This document shows positions 1 through 10,271 of a stretch of DNA of 64,000 bases, piece after piece. The notes below the pieces were generated by a model that was given only the letters and a program-made list of their open reading frames with translations, was not told the DNA's origin and made no database searches. The stretch lies in the IMG/VR virus record IMGVR_UViG_3300020442_000008, positions 1 to 64,000 of that record. One strand, given 5' to 3'. Origin of the DNA: a virus. Position numbers and translations under genes: made by a program. Position 1 is the first letter of the stretch, and each line of letters begins with the position of its first letter.

Positions 1-3000
1 GGCAATGTCGGTATTGGTACTGCGAGTCCTGATGATAAGTTGCATGTAAATGGAGATATAGTGATCGGCCCTTCAGACAATGTGATCGGTGACAGTGTAT
101 ATTCTTACATTAGACCCAAACATGCTGGTGCAGCCATTAAAATGGGAACCAATAATAATACTTGGGATAGAAACTTACATCTTGGGCATTACGACAATAA
201 TGGTGACTTTACTGAAAAGGTATCGATTGTCAGTCAAACTGGCAATGTCGGTATTGGTACTACGGATCCTGATTTTAAATTAACTGTAGATAATGGCATT
301 GGGAACAAAGGACTAAAAGTAATTGCAGGAAATAATGGCGATGAAAACGAATCAGTTATTGAGGCATGGAACTGGAAGATTAATGGTTCTGACCCAGATT
401 TGCTTTTTAAAGTGCGGGGAGACGGCAATGTCGGTATTGGTACTGCGACGCCTATTACCCCTCTTACAATAAAATCATCTGCCGTAAGCTCTACAGACTC
501 TGCTTTTTCTATTGTCTCCGCAGCCAATTCTTCTGAGCCAATAATTAAAATTGCTGAAAAAAGTAGTGAAGGGTGTAGGCTTCATATGTATGATGGAGGG
601 GTTGAGGAAATTGCTTTTTATACAGATGGAACAGATAATTTTATTAATGCAGGCAATCTCGGTATTGGTACTACGACCCCAGACGCAAAGCTAGAGGTTT
701 CTGGTGGATCAGCAATGATTACAAGTAATGGTCCAGTGCTTATTCTTAAAGACTTGGATGGTGGTGATGTAAATACACAGACAGGATACATAAGCTATCG
801 GGATAATGGTAACGTAGAGCGTGGTTGGGTAGGCTTTGGTAGTGAGGGAAGTAAAGACTTTGGAATTTATAATAAAATAGATGGGGGTATACTTTTTGGT
901 ACTGGAAATACTGGCGAAAAAGCACGTATTACTCCCGATGGCGCTTTCAGGCTTACGGGCGGCTTAACTCCCGCTGAGGGTGGAAGCGATTATGGCAATC
1001 AGTTTGTCCAATGGTGCGATAATAATGGTCACGCAAATATTGCCTCCTTTGATATTCAGTTTAAAACTGGTCAGAATGACAATCGAACAGACTCCATGTA
1101 TATCAGCGAGGACGGCAATGTTGGTATTGGCACTACGAATCCTCAACATAAATTACAGGTTGCTGGTAATGTCCTTGTCGGAAGCAATAGCAATATAACT
1201 CCATCTAATACTGGGCTAGGGCAAATTATGATTGACTGTGTTGGTTATAATGGCTATGTAGCGCTTGATGAAGAGGCGATGCACATTGGGCACAACTCAA
1301 CGGTTCGGGATCTGCGCTTGGGCACAAACGAAACCACTAATTTAACAATTAAACCTTATGGAAGTGTTGGCATTGGAACCACGATTCCACAGAGTAATCT
1401 TGATATTGTTGACGATTATGCAGCTTCAACCAGGATTTGGGCGAAGACAGACTCGGCCCTAGGATCAGGTCTGGTAGGAGCATGGACTCAGTGGGGAGTA
1501 AAACATCAACCAGGAGCTGACCATGTTTATGGCACCTCAGATGATAATCCAGACTATTCATTTTCTTGGGGCATTGATTCTACAGAAACAAGTGGAAGTG
1601 GAAATGATGAAATGCCTAGGTTTAAATTAGATTATACATACCAAGGCTGGAGTAAACCAGGTGATTCTGATAAAACTCTTATGAGTTTTGAACCGAATGG
1701 AAATATTGGTATTGATGCTGCGAATCCGCGCGAGAAATTAGAAATAAATGACGGAAGGCTTTTGGTCACTCAATATGAGACGCCTTCAGGTTCATCAGCT
1801 GCTCCTGTTATTGCTGCTACATTTTTTGCTAGAAGGCAGCTTAGCTCTAATGGCAGTCGTCACGGTTGTGGTATTGATATTATGACCATGGGGCACGGCG
1901 AGCACACCTCGCCCGCTATTCGTTTTTATGATAGTGCAGCTGACGGTGATTACGATGGCACTACTGTTGGAGATAACAACTGGATTATAGGTGCAGATGA
2001 TACCGATGTAAGCTCCTTTAAGCTTTCTTATGGAGGAGGACAAAATACGGTAAAACCAAACAGCATAGTAAATGCAACTTCTCGACTTAGCATTGATGGA
2101 CCAACAGGTGTCGCGACATTTTCCGGCCCGCTTTCGATAGCTGAAGCTATTAGACACACTGGGGATACGAATACATATTTTGGATTTCCTAATACTGATC
2201 AGTTTTCTGTAGTCACAAATGGATCAACCAGGTTACAAATTACAGGTACCGCAACAACTGTAAACAATCAGCTACGGGCTCAGGGAGGCATGACAATAGC
2301 GACAAATGAAGACAATGATACTCCTGAATTAACTTTAAAAAGATACTCTTCCACTAACGAAGAGGGTAACGATGATATTTGTGATATTCGCGTAGGAGAT
2401 AGCACGTTATCGTTTTATATCAATAATGATGATGATGCAGATGCTGGAAGTTATCATTTCTATAAAATGGCTGGCGGTTCTCAAACCTATGCGAAGCTTC
2501 ATGCGGGAACAGTAGACATTCAGGGGTATATTACTCATGGCGGCGATAGCAATACATACTTTGGATTCATTAACAATGACCAGTGGGCTCTAGTTACTGG
2601 TGGAACAGAAAGGATTGGAGTAACTAATAGTGCAATTAATCTTCGTCAAAACACAGGCATAACAGGTACCCTTGATGTTTCGAGTGATTTAACAGTCCAA
2701 GGAGATCTTACGGTAAACGGTGACCTTGTAACACTTAACACAACCAATTTAAGCATAGAAGATAAAGTTATTCAAGTTGCAAAGAACGCAACAACAGACA
2801 CGCAAGCAGATGAATCAGGAATTGCGTTTGGTAATTCAGCTCAATTACTTTATGATGGTGATACGGACACACTTTATGTTAAAGACTGCACAGGCCTTAA
2901 TGGTTCATCCATTAAAACTAATTCGATCACAGCGACTCAGATTGCAGCTAACGCTGTTGGATCTTCTGAGCTAGCCGACAACGCAGTAGACACTGCCGCA

Positions 3001-4368
3001 GTTGCCAACAAAGCAATCACTGCAGCCAAGATCGCAGACAACACGATCACGGCAGGTCAGATTGCAACGTATGCCGTAGGAACTTCTGAACTAGGTGCTA
3101 AAGTTGTAACTGGAGCTAAGATCGCAGACAACACGATCACGGCAGGTCAGATTGCAGCTAACGCTGTTGGATCTTCTGAACTAGCTGATAACGCAGTAGA
3201 CACTGCCGCAGTTGCCAACAAAGCAATCACTGGAGCCAAGATCGCAGACAATACGATTGGCACAGGGCAAATTGCAGCGAGTGGCGTAGGAACTTCTGAA
3301 CTAGGTGCTAAAGTTGTAACTGGAGCTAAGATCGCAGACAACACGATCACGGCAGGTCAGATTGCAGCTAACGCTGTTGGATCTTCTGAACTAGCTGATA
3401 ACGCAGTAGACACTGCCGCAGTTGCCAACAAAGCAATCACTGGAGCCAAGATCGCAGACAATACGATTGGTGCAGGGCAAATTGCAGCTAACGCTGTTGG
3501 ATCTTCTGAAATCGCAACCAACGCTGTTGGATCTTCTGAAATCGCAACCGATGCTGTTGGATCTTCTGAGATCGCAGCTAATGCCGTTGGGGCTAGCGAA
3601 CTTAATGTCTCAGGAAACGGGACTTCTGGACAAGTATTAACGTCTGATGGAGACGGAACTTTCTCGTGGACTAATAAAACAGTAGACACTGATACAAACA
3701 CTCAATTAACTTCGGCGCAGATTTCGGCGATGGGTTTCATTAAAACCGACACAAATACTCAAAGAACCGATGCTGAGATCAGAAGTGTTATCTCTGGAGA
3801 AGGCTACTTAACAACCTTACCCACGGGCACTATCACAGGTGCCTCAGTGTCAGGCGATACTCTCACCCTTAATAAACAAGGAGGCGGGTCGGTAAGTTTC
3901 ACCGCTACCAACACTTCAGGCGGAACTTCAGGCGGTTCTACAAATGCTGTAGAAAAAACTGGAGCGCAAACAATGCAGGGTCCATTAAGTATTACTGGCA
4001 CCAACTCAAGCAATCAAAGTTTAATTGCAGCAGGAGATGTGATAGCAATGAACTCTGCCTCAGACGAAAGGCTTAAAACAAATATTTTAAAAATAGATTC
4101 TGCACTTGAAAAAGTTTGCAGTTTAGAAGGTTTCACATTCGACTGGAACCAGGAAGCTAAACAATTTGGTATTGACTCACCCAACTCAGAGGTCGGACTT
4201 TCTGCCCAGGCAACAGAAAAGGTTGTACCAGAAGCAGTAAAAACCTTCGATAATTCAGACTACAAATACATTAACTACGAAAAACTAGTACCATTATTAG
4301 TAGAGGCAATTAAAGATCTTAAATCAGAAATACAAGAATTAAAAAATAATTGTGGATGTAATAAATAA
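1..4368 (+). CDS. Tail fibre protein with C-terminal S74 chaperone domain (5' partial)
   Basis: The reading frame is open from base 1, so the gene starts left of the window; the first internal Met is at base 40. The visible 1455 codons contain many copies of a GNVGIGTT-type motif (bases 1, 241, 424, 653, 1114 and later), a beta-strand repeat common in phage and bacterial adhesion fibres. A long AxxIADNTIxxxQIA-type heptad-like repeat region follows at about 2911-3600. The last ~110 residues, starting at SDERLKTNI (about base 4057), are an intramolecular chaperone of endosialidase (Peptidase S74), which in known fibres trimerises the beta-helix and then cleaves itself off. A Glu/Leu coiled coil closes the protein. 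Role: virion host-binding fibre. The exact receptor is unknown. Confidence 0.9.
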   Translation, partial: GNVGIGTASPDDKLHVNGDIVIGPSDNVIGDSVYSYIRPKHAGAAIKMGTNNNTWDRNLHLGHYDNNGDFTEKVSIVSQTGNVGIGTTDPDFKLTVDNGIGNKGLKVIAGNNGDENESVIEAWNWKINGSDPDLLFKVRGDGNVGIGTATPITPLTIKSSAVSSTDSAFSIVSAANSSEPIIKIAEKSSEGCRLHMYDGGVEEIAFYTDGTDNFINAGNLGIGTTTPDAKLEVSGGSAMITSNGPVLILKDLDGGDVNTQTGYISYRDNGNVERGWVGFGSEGSKDFGIYNKIDGGILFGTGNTGEKARITPDGAFRLTGGLTPAEGGSDYGNQFVQWCDNNGHANIASFDIQFKTGQNDNRTDSMYISEDGNVGIGTTNPQHKLQVAGNVLVGSNSNITPSNTGLGQIMIDCVGYNGYVALDEEAMHIGHNSTVRDLRLGTNETTNLTIKPYGSVGIGTTIPQSNLDIVDDYAASTRIWAKTDSALGSGLVGAWTQWGVKHQPGADHVYGTSDDNPDYSFSWGIDSTETSGSGNDEMPRFKLDYTYQGWSKPGDSDKTLMSFEPNGNIGIDAANPREKLEINDGRLLVTQYETPSGSSAAPVIAATFFARRQLSSNGSRHGCGIDIMTMGHGEHTSPAIRFYDSAADGDYDGTTVGDNNWIIGADDTDVSSFKLSYGGGQNTVKPNSIVNATSRLSIDGPTGVATFSGPLSIAEAIRHTGDTNTYFGFPNTDQFSVVTNGSTRLQITGTATTVNNQLRAQGGMTIATNEDNDTPELTLKRYSSTNEEGNDDICDIRVGDSTLSFYINNDDDADAGSYHFYKMAGGSQTYAKLHAGTVDIQGYITHGGDSNTYFGFINNDQWALVTGGTERIGVTNSAINLRQNTGITGTLDVSSDLTVQGDLTVNGDLVTLNTTNLSIEDKVIQVAKNATTDTQADESGIAFGNSAQLLYDGDTDTLYVKDCTGLNGSSIKTNSITATQIAANAVGSSELADNAVDTAAVANKAITAAKIADNTITAGQIATYAVGTSELGAKVVTGAKIADNTITAGQIAANAVGSSELADNAVDTAAVANKAITGAKIADNTIGTGQIAASGVGTSELGAKVVTGAKIADNTITAGQIAANAVGSSELADNAVDTAAVANKAITGAKIADNTIGAGQIAANAVGSSEIATNAVGSSEIATDAVGSSEIAANAVGASELNVSGNGTSGQVLTSDGDGTFSWTNKTVDTDTNTQLTSAQISAMGFIKTDTNTQRTDAEIRSVISGEGYLTTLPTGTITGASVSGDTLTLNKQGGGSVSFTATNTSGGTSGGSTNAVEKTGAQTMQGPLSITGTNSSNQSLIAAGDVIAMNSASDERLKTNILKIDSALEKVCSLEGFTFDWNQEAKQFGIDSPNSEVGLSAQATEKVVPEAVKTFDNSDYKYINYEKLVPLLVEAIKDLKSEIQELKNNCGCNK
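2911..3600 (+). repeat. In-gene tandem repeat, 210-bp units then 30-bp units
   Basis: Bases 2911-3120, 3121-3330 and the start of a unit at 3331 repeat with a 210-bp (70-codon) period and are nearly identical at the DNA level across most of their length. From about 3490 to 3600 the period shortens to 30 bp (10 codons, NAVGSSEIAT-like). The repeat encodes the shaft of the fibre and preserves frame, so copy number could change by recombination without breaking the gene. Confidence 0.9.
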
Positions 4369-4386
4369 TTAACCATAATATAATGT

Positions 4387-4605
4387 ATGGCTGATTTTGA
4401 ATTAATTAATACTGAAGAAGAGTATAAAAAATACGAACGAAAGGTTCTCGCTCGCGGAGGAATACATGCAATAGAAGTTTGCAACAAGCCAGATCAATTC
4501 CCAAGCGTCATATGCAATACTCTAGTTAGAGACTCAAATGGAATAAGAGCAATACTCAAGCACTTAAATAAAAAACAAATTGAAGAGTTTTTTAAAAAAT
4601 TATAA
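4387..4605 (+). CDS. Small hypothetical protein
   Basis: A 72-residue, charged, soluble protein with no recognised family. It starts 18 bases after the fibre gene stops and its last 6 bases overlap the 3' end of the opposite-strand fibre gene. Position suggests it could be a fibre assembly helper, but nothing in the sequence proves that. Confidence 0.55.
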   Translation: MADFELINTEEEYKKYERKVLARGGIHAIEVCNKPDQFPSVICNTLVRDSNGIRAILKHLNKKQIEEFFKKL

Positions 4606-6576
4606 TGCTGATACTATAAAACAAATAAGCTCTTCGTATCTCAACGAGTAAGCATCAAAGGGTTCAAACGTTACTTCATCAGCTATGCCAACAATTTTAC
4701 GTTTCTTTGGAGAGGTTGTTTGGCTTCCTCCACTACTAATAGATCCCAGACTAGAGTCTTTTGTTTCAGCAGAAGTTTCTTCTCCTCCTGTTTCTTCGTA
4801 AATTTTTTCCAGACTTTCATACAACAGTTCGTCTTGTACTTGACCGTTTGTTCTTTGAACCGTTCCTGTATCTTCACCATTAACAAAAACTTTATAGTGA
4901 GTATCCCTGCAAAATAAACCATATCTTGAAGCGTCGAGACCCTCATCTGAAAAAGCTTTCTCAACTTCTTGAGCGATCCATCCGATATGTATACGAGCTT
5001 CTTCGCCTTTGGATTCTACAGAACTTTTGAGTCTGTATTTTTTTACTAAATCTTTTAATTTGAATGCAACTTTCTTTTCTGCGTCGTCAAGACTAGAGAT
5101 GTCTTGTTTTACTTTCTCATCAGAAACTACGGTTACAGCGTTTTGTGTAAATACATCACGCCATTGAGAGTCTGAATTACCTAAATCCATGTTACTGCCC
5201 TGAGGAACCAGAGATCTTTTATTCTGGCTTCCATCGGTTGTTGTTCCAAGTCCTTCGCCATAAAGGTATATTCCAACAACATTACCTATGTCGGTTCCAC
5301 CGGTCATGGGTATTGGGTTGGCGTTTGGCGATGGTGTAAATTTAGTTGCGTCACAGTGAGCCATGTATCCTAAAGCTACGCGCGCAGCGTAGGCTTGGAC
5401 TTGTAATGTAGCTTGATGTGAAGTAACTAGATCACCTGGATAGTCACTGGTTACGTTGTAGGCTATTGGCCCAGGAGCAGTACCTACGTTCCTTTTGATT
5501 TCTGCTTCTGGATTAAATCCGTCGAGCTGTTGATTTAGTTGTAGCGTGGTTCCTCCTGCGCCAGTAGCATCACCTGCGGTTCCGCCAGAGCCTTCATTAT
5601 TAATAAACATTCTGTGGTAATTTCTGTCTTCGCGCATTCTGAAACACCATGAAGTTCCTTTGTCTAAATAAAAACAACCATTTCCATTTTCACGAATAAG
5701 CATGTCTGTTACGTCGGATGTATCCAGGGGTCCAAGAACAAAAGCTCCAGCGAAATTAAATTGACCCCACACTGGATGCGTTCCGCCGCCCCAGTTGTAG
5801 TGACCTCCGTTGCCATCAACTCCGTCAACTACTTTATGAGGATAAAGACTAAAAAGAGAGGAATAGTTACTAGTACTCCAATCGAGAGAGTCAATTCCAA
5901 ATTTTCCATTACTATTAACTATATTAAAGTTTCTATAGTCGCGCTCGGTATACCTCAGATCAAAGTTTGATGTCATTTGTGATCCTGTATAAGTTGTGCC
6001 CGCAATTGAATCTTGATCGAAATCCCTAAGGGCAATAATATTAACCGAACCTTTCATTTCCATTCCCGAGATAGCGTTTTTACCAAGACCTTGAAGATAC
6101 AATACGGATTGGCCGTATGGAGCCCTAAGCTCAGTTACCATATCTGCAGCTCCACCATAATCAACATTTTGATCAAGAGAGCTGCCTGCGGGTCCATAAA
6201 ATTTTAAATTACCAGCACGAAATTCTGCATAAGTTCCCCGGCTTTGAGTGCCATTGATATCTCGGTAAGATACATCGGCAAACCTTATATAGCCTTCACT
6301 TGTTAAATAAAAGTCCTGCTCAAAAGTGTTAGTGTTGCTAGTTTCATGTATAAACCTAAAACCTGGCCCAGCAGCTACGTTACCAGAATCATTTGAAAGT
6401 TTTGACATAACCATATTTCTACTAACAGATATACCTCCGTCTGATCTTTTGGTTATATTATCGTACAATAAGTCTTCTATTTTTAATTTATAATTCTGCC
6501 CAGCGTGTTCGATAACAACCTCTGAAGCAGGATCTGGATTAGATGCAGGATTAAGTTCTGATATTTTTTTGGCCAT
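4600..6576 (-). CDS. Tail fibre/structural protein with S74 chaperone domain
   Basis: 658 residues. The N-terminus (MAKKISELNPAS..., then a VVIEHAGQNYKLKIEDLL-like segment) is the short attachment motif seen at the start of many marine phage fibres; the plus-strand protein at 10272 has a comparable start. The middle is beta-rich with no recognised enzyme. From about residue 485 (SDEKVKQDISSLDD) the protein carries a Peptidase S74 chaperone domain, including an IGWIAQEVEKAF segment. Unlike the first fibre, ~60 Ser/Gly/Lys-rich residues interrupt the C-terminal part before a final YEELICFIVSAL segment. It is transcribed toward the first fibre gene. Role inferred: a second trimeric, autoprocessed host-binding fibre. 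Confidence 0.85.
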   Translation of the reverse strand: MAKKISELNPASNPDPASEVVIEHAGQNYKLKIEDLLYDNITKRSDGGISVSRNMVMSKLSNDSGNVAAGPGFRFIHETSNTNTFEQDFYLTSEGYIRFADVSYRDINGTQSRGTYAEFRAGNLKFYGPAGSSLDQNVDYGGAADMVTELRAPYGQSVLYLQGLGKNAISGMEMKGSVNIIALRDFDQDSIAGTTYTGSQMTSNFDLRYTERDYRNFNIVNSNGKFGIDSLDWSTSNYSSLFSLYPHKVVDGVDGNGGHYNWGGGTHPVWGQFNFAGAFVLGPLDTSDVTDMLIRENGNGCFYLDKGTSWCFRMREDRNYHRMFINNEGSGGTAGDATGAGGTTLQLNQQLDGFNPEAEIKRNVGTAPGPIAYNVTSDYPGDLVTSHQATLQVQAYAARVALGYMAHCDATKFTPSPNANPIPMTGGTDIGNVVGIYLYGEGLGTTTDGSQNKRSLVPQGSNMDLGNSDSQWRDVFTQNAVTVVSDEKVKQDISSLDDAEKKVAFKLKDLVKKYRLKSSVESKGEEARIHIGWIAQEVEKAFSDEGLDASRYGLFCRDTHYKVFVNGEDTGTVQRTNGQVQDELLYESLEKIYEETGGEETSAETKDSSLGSISSGGSQTTSPKKRKIVGIADEVTFEPFDAYSLRYEELICFIVSAL

Positions 6577-6604
6577 AATTTTTCTTTCTAGTTAAGTATA
6601 CACT

Positions 6605-9600
6605 TTAAAAAAGTAATATTGAAGTATTTTCTGGCTCAAGTTGAATCCTGTAAGAATTATTTTCGTATCTAAAATCTCCATTAGAAGAAGCGTTAAGTAT
6701 TCCAGTCTTTAAATCCCCCCATGTTTTACCAACCCAATAACCTCCGTCGTTATCAGAACTACTTCCAGTAAACCCATGGGGAGCTAGGTATAAATCGTAA
6801 GCTTGTGTGACATCGTCAGCACTAAGCACTCTATCCAACTCCCAAACAGGAGGGGGTTCATAATATCTTGCGTCACTTAACATTGCTGCTTGTAAATCCC
6901 CCCATGTTTTACCAAACCAATATCCACCGTCATTATCAGAAGGACTGCCAGTAAACCCATGATTACTGCTTCCGAAGTATAGGTCATAAGCCTGCATAAT
7001 ATCAGAGGCATCAAGCACTCTACTTGTTAGCCATGATGTTGTTGAATTTTCAAGCATAATATCGGCGCATATTATTTCCCCGCCAATAACCTCAACTTGA
7101 TCCGGGATCTGGATCGAACCATCAGCATCAGTAATGGTTTTATATGTCAACACATTTTGAACCTTATCCGCAACCAGCAATTCCGCTGAATTATCAACAG
7201 TGTCGCCAGTATCCGCTGGGGCAGATTCTCCGTCCCCTATTAAAATACTATCTCCATTTACGAGTGTAATTTCTTCTCCATTAGCATCTATCAGATACTT
7301 TTCTCCCGTTACGTCGCCGTGTTCGGTACCTCCACTATCTCCAGGTTCGCCAGTTCCACCAACAGGGTTTGTGTTAACAAAAGAACCTGGTCCACTTGAA
7401 AAATAATCTTCTCCACCCTCACTTGTAAAGTTTCCAAAAGAATTCCACCACCATGATTTTTTACTTTGAGAAAAAACCCAACCATCACCAACGCCGTTAG
7501 AGATTAAACTTCCAAACCAAAACCAGTCAGAAAAGTTTACGATATAGAACCAGTTTTGAGAGGAGTCTCCCCAAATCCAACCGTATCTTAAGGTATAAAA
7601 CCATCCGTAAGTCAGAGGGTCTTGAGCCTGCATCACAATGCAGATTCCAAAAACGGGGTGCGTAAATATTTTAGGATAAACAACCTCAACATCAGTGTTG
7701 TCTTTAGATCCAGGCGTCTCACTACCCCCGCCAGAACTAGGAGGTGGATCTCCTCCGCCGACAACAGGGCTGACAGACACAAGATGGTCAACCTCTATTT
7801 CAAATTCTTCGGAGTAAATATCTGTACCTCCCCATCTTAATTTAATTTTCTGCCCTGGAGCGGCAGAGCTCCCAGTTTCTTTTTTGTCGGAGATCAAAAC
7901 GTTTTCATCGTATGCGCCAAAATTTTCCCAAACATCCCAGGATGAACCATTAAGCCTATACAACAACAACCCTCTACTTCCAGCGCTTTTATGTTGTCCA
8001 GAAAATGATATTGTTGCAGTGCCAGAAGTTGCATCTGGCTCGGTCATAAATGCCGACAAAATCTCAATGCTCCCTGTAGAATCTTGAAAATCTTCGGGAT
8101 CAAGAGCATCATTGCCAGAAGGATCTCCATCGCCGCCAACACTGGTAACTTTATATATATTCGGAGACATAAGCCAGTACCATTTTTTGGTTGTTCCAAA
8201 ATATACCCAACCTATGGTTCCATGACCTTCTTCACCAAGCTCCCCAACATACCACCAACCATTCCATCTAACAGAATATATCCATGGGTAAGTCATGTAA
8301 TACAAACCAAAATGCGGGGACTGAAACCATCCAGCAGGCATGGTTGTTGGTCCGTCAACTTTGATATTACTAGGGGGACCCACTTTTTCTACAACCCCAT
8401 CAATTGGTTCTGCAGACTCATTAACTTCGCCAACCAATCCTCCATTAGGTCTTTCCAAACTAGGAGGGTTACCAATTAAGGTTACAACCGAACTTCCATC
8501 GCCTTCGCTACCGTCAGGATTCCATATTTTACAAACAGCAGGTAGTCCAATATTAAAAGGATCAAATTCTCCATCGCCTGGAAAACTTAGCCAAACTCCC
8601 CATTTAAAAAAGTAAACCACTCTGGAAACACCATTCCACAAAAACCACCCAAATACAGGATGAAATAACTTAAGAAGTTCGTCTCCTCCTCCAGAATCGT
8701 CCTCCCCAGAGCCGTCTCCGCCTCCGCCGTTCCCTTTATTTTTATTTAAACCTGGAGGGCATGTAATAACAACGTTCTCAATTTCCCAAAATCCACCCTC
8801 ACTAATGTCTTTTCCAATTTTAAATTCCAACTCCCCGCTCAAATCATCAAGGCCCGCAATAGGCTTTAGGGCTATTTCTCCCAGAGATAATCCATTGCCT
8901 ACCTCTGATCCGTTTTCATCAGTAACTCTGCCGCCGCCTACGATGTACCATTTTCCAGGATTAGAAAACCAAACAGGACCATAAGGCTTACCGCCAACTG
9001 TTTGAAGTAGGCCTATGTAAATCCAAGATAAATATTTATTACTCCATATCCAATTTGGATACCTTGAGCTAATCCAGAAATCACCCCAAAGATTACTATA
9101 ATACCATCCACTACTAGAAGTAACCTTTCTTACTTTTGTTCCAGTACCGGTCGTGCCAGAGGTGAAAGCTTCTCCAACCTTAGCGCAGGATCCGCCTAAA
9201 ATTTCTGTTATCACCCGTGTTTGTATTTCAGCATCTAAGTTTCCGCCGACGACTATAGTATCTCCGACAGACAAAGTGGAAGTATCTAAACCGCATATCT
9301 TAAATGCATCTTCATCTAGATCAATAACCCCCGTATCAGTATTTTCAGTGCTATTTTTCTTTTTAACTTTAAGCCCTGTGCCATCCCCACCTTCACCGCT
9401 GGGGTCTAAAGGTGGTGTTGTTATACTGGGCTGAACCCTTACTCCATCAGGAGGAACGAACCCTATAATTTTTACCTCGATGGTGTTTGGAAATTCGCCA
9501 ACAATTAAAGTGTCTCCGATTTCTAAATCACTAATATCAATACCTGTAATTAAATCTGTTTCGCCATTATTACCAAAAGAACATCCACCGCCTCCAGTTT

Positions 9601-10201
9601 TTTTCTTGATGTCGAATGGGCCAGTTCCCCCGCCAAGTGGAGGGGACGTCAAACCTGGACTAACTTCAATTGAGTTAGGAGGAAGCATCTTAGTAATAAC
9701 ACAAATTTGAGTATTAGGAGGAGTGCCAACGATGATTGTATCCCCAACCTCTAAGTCGCTTATGTCTATATCGGTAATGATATTATTATTTTCGCCGCCA
9801 ACATTACATTTACCACCTCCAACTATTTCTTTTACTCCACTAACCTCAGTTCCACCGTCTAGATTAGAGGTGTTAGGAGACCCAGTTCCAGCCTTACCAT
9901 TCCCAACTCTTTCAAAATCGTCAGAGTCAGAACCTGAACCACTACCAGTTTCATTATCAGACGCTCCACCCCCTCCCCCAGAATTAGGTTCGACGTGTTC
10001 ATTAATAATTGTGGTTAATGATCTAGGATAAACGTTAGCAAGGGATGATAACATTGCAGCTCTATTAAGGGAAAATGATCCGCCCTCTAGAGTACCACGG
10101 GTTAGATTACCTAAACTATCAAACGCCGCATCGTTGTCAGGATCAACAAAATCCCTAAACTGTTGGATCTTATTAAACAGGGCTATAAAGTTTTTAGACA
10201 T
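6605..10201 (-). CDS. Giant Gly- and Trp-rich adhesin-like virion protein
   Basis: 1198 residues, no signal peptide. Order of parts: a short N-terminal helix (MSKNFIALFNKIQQFRDF); a Gly/Ser/Asp linker; three copies of a GDTI(I/V)VG-centred module (about residues 140-370) separated by Gly-rich linkers; four or more Trp/Tyr-rich blocks with GW(Y/F)Y, WIWS and HPVFGW motifs; an Ig-like stretch near residues 725-820; and at the C-terminus two copies of a block centred on SDNDGGYW(F/V)GKTWGDL. The Trp-rich blocks resemble the secreted protein at 36034. Probably a modular fibre or adhesin between two other fibre genes. I do not recognise the whole protein. Confidence 0.75.
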   Translation of the reverse strand: MSKNFIALFNKIQQFRDFVDPDNDAAFDSLGNLTRGTLEGGSFSLNRAAMLSSLANVYPRSLTTIINEHVEPNSGGGGGASDNETGSGSGSDSDDFERVGNGKAGTGSPNTSNLDGGTEVSGVKEIVGGGKCNVGGENNNIITDIDISDLEVGDTIIVGTPPNTQICVITKMLPPNSIEVSPGLTSPPLGGGTGPFDIKKKTGGGGCSFGNNGETDLITGIDISDLEIGDTLIVGEFPNTIEVKIIGFVPPDGVRVQPSITTPPLDPSGEGGDGTGLKVKKKNSTENTDTGVIDLDEDAFKICGLDTSTLSVGDTIVVGGNLDAEIQTRVITEILGGSCAKVGEAFTSGTTGTGTKVRKVTSSSGWYYSNLWGDFWISSRYPNWIWSNKYLSWIYIGLLQTVGGKPYGPVWFSNPGKWYIVGGGRVTDENGSEVGNGLSLGEIALKPIAGLDDLSGELEFKIGKDISEGGFWEIENVVITCPPGLNKNKGNGGGGDGSGEDDSGGGDELLKLFHPVFGWFLWNGVSRVVYFFKWGVWLSFPGDGEFDPFNIGLPAVCKIWNPDGSEGDGSSVVTLIGNPPSLERPNGGLVGEVNESAEPIDGVVEKVGPPSNIKVDGPTTMPAGWFQSPHFGLYYMTYPWIYSVRWNGWWYVGELGEEGHGTIGWVYFGTTKKWYWLMSPNIYKVTSVGGDGDPSGNDALDPEDFQDSTGSIEILSAFMTEPDATSGTATISFSGQHKSAGSRGLLLYRLNGSSWDVWENFGAYDENVLISDKKETGSSAAPGQKIKLRWGGTDIYSEEFEIEVDHLVSVSPVVGGGDPPPSSGGGSETPGSKDNTDVEVVYPKIFTHPVFGICIVMQAQDPLTYGWFYTLRYGWIWGDSSQNWFYIVNFSDWFWFGSLISNGVGDGWVFSQSKKSWWWNSFGNFTSEGGEDYFSSGPGSFVNTNPVGGTGEPGDSGGTEHGDVTGEKYLIDANGEEITLVNGDSILIGDGESAPADTGDTVDNSAELLVADKVQNVLTYKTITDADGSIQIPDQVEVIGGEIICADIMLENSTTSWLTSRVLDASDIMQAYDLYFGSSNHGFTGSPSDNDGGYWFGKTWGDLQAAMLSDARYYEPPPVWELDRVLSADDVTQAYDLYLAPHGFTGSSSDNDGGYWVGKTWGDLKTGILNASSNGDFRYENNSYRIQLEPENTSILLF

Positions 10202-10271
10202 GCTATTATATACACGAACAAATAAATGAAAAAAAAATTTATTTTAAAATGTTTTAGGTGTATTATTTATT
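10202..10271. promoter_or_regulatory. Divergent intergenic region between two structural genes
   Basis: This 70-bp AT-rich gap separates divergent starts at 10201 (-) and 10272 (+) and should hold promoters for both. On the minus strand a TATATAATA box lies 5-6 bases before the ATG; on the plus strand GTATTATTTATT abuts the ATG. No TTGACA box is present, unlike genes right of 14 kb, so these may be late promoters. The motif assignment is weak. Confidence 0.3.

Noticed and set aside
3147-3701. Two minus-strand reading frames inside the fibre repeat
   Set aside because: They are in the antisense of the 210-bp and 30-bp repeat units and share their periodicity, with no start context; the plus frame has clear domains.
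7622-10031. Several plus-strand reading frames of 60-131 codons
   Set aside because: They lie antisense to the Gly-rich virion protein; their Pro/Ser-rich composition is just the complement of Gly codons.
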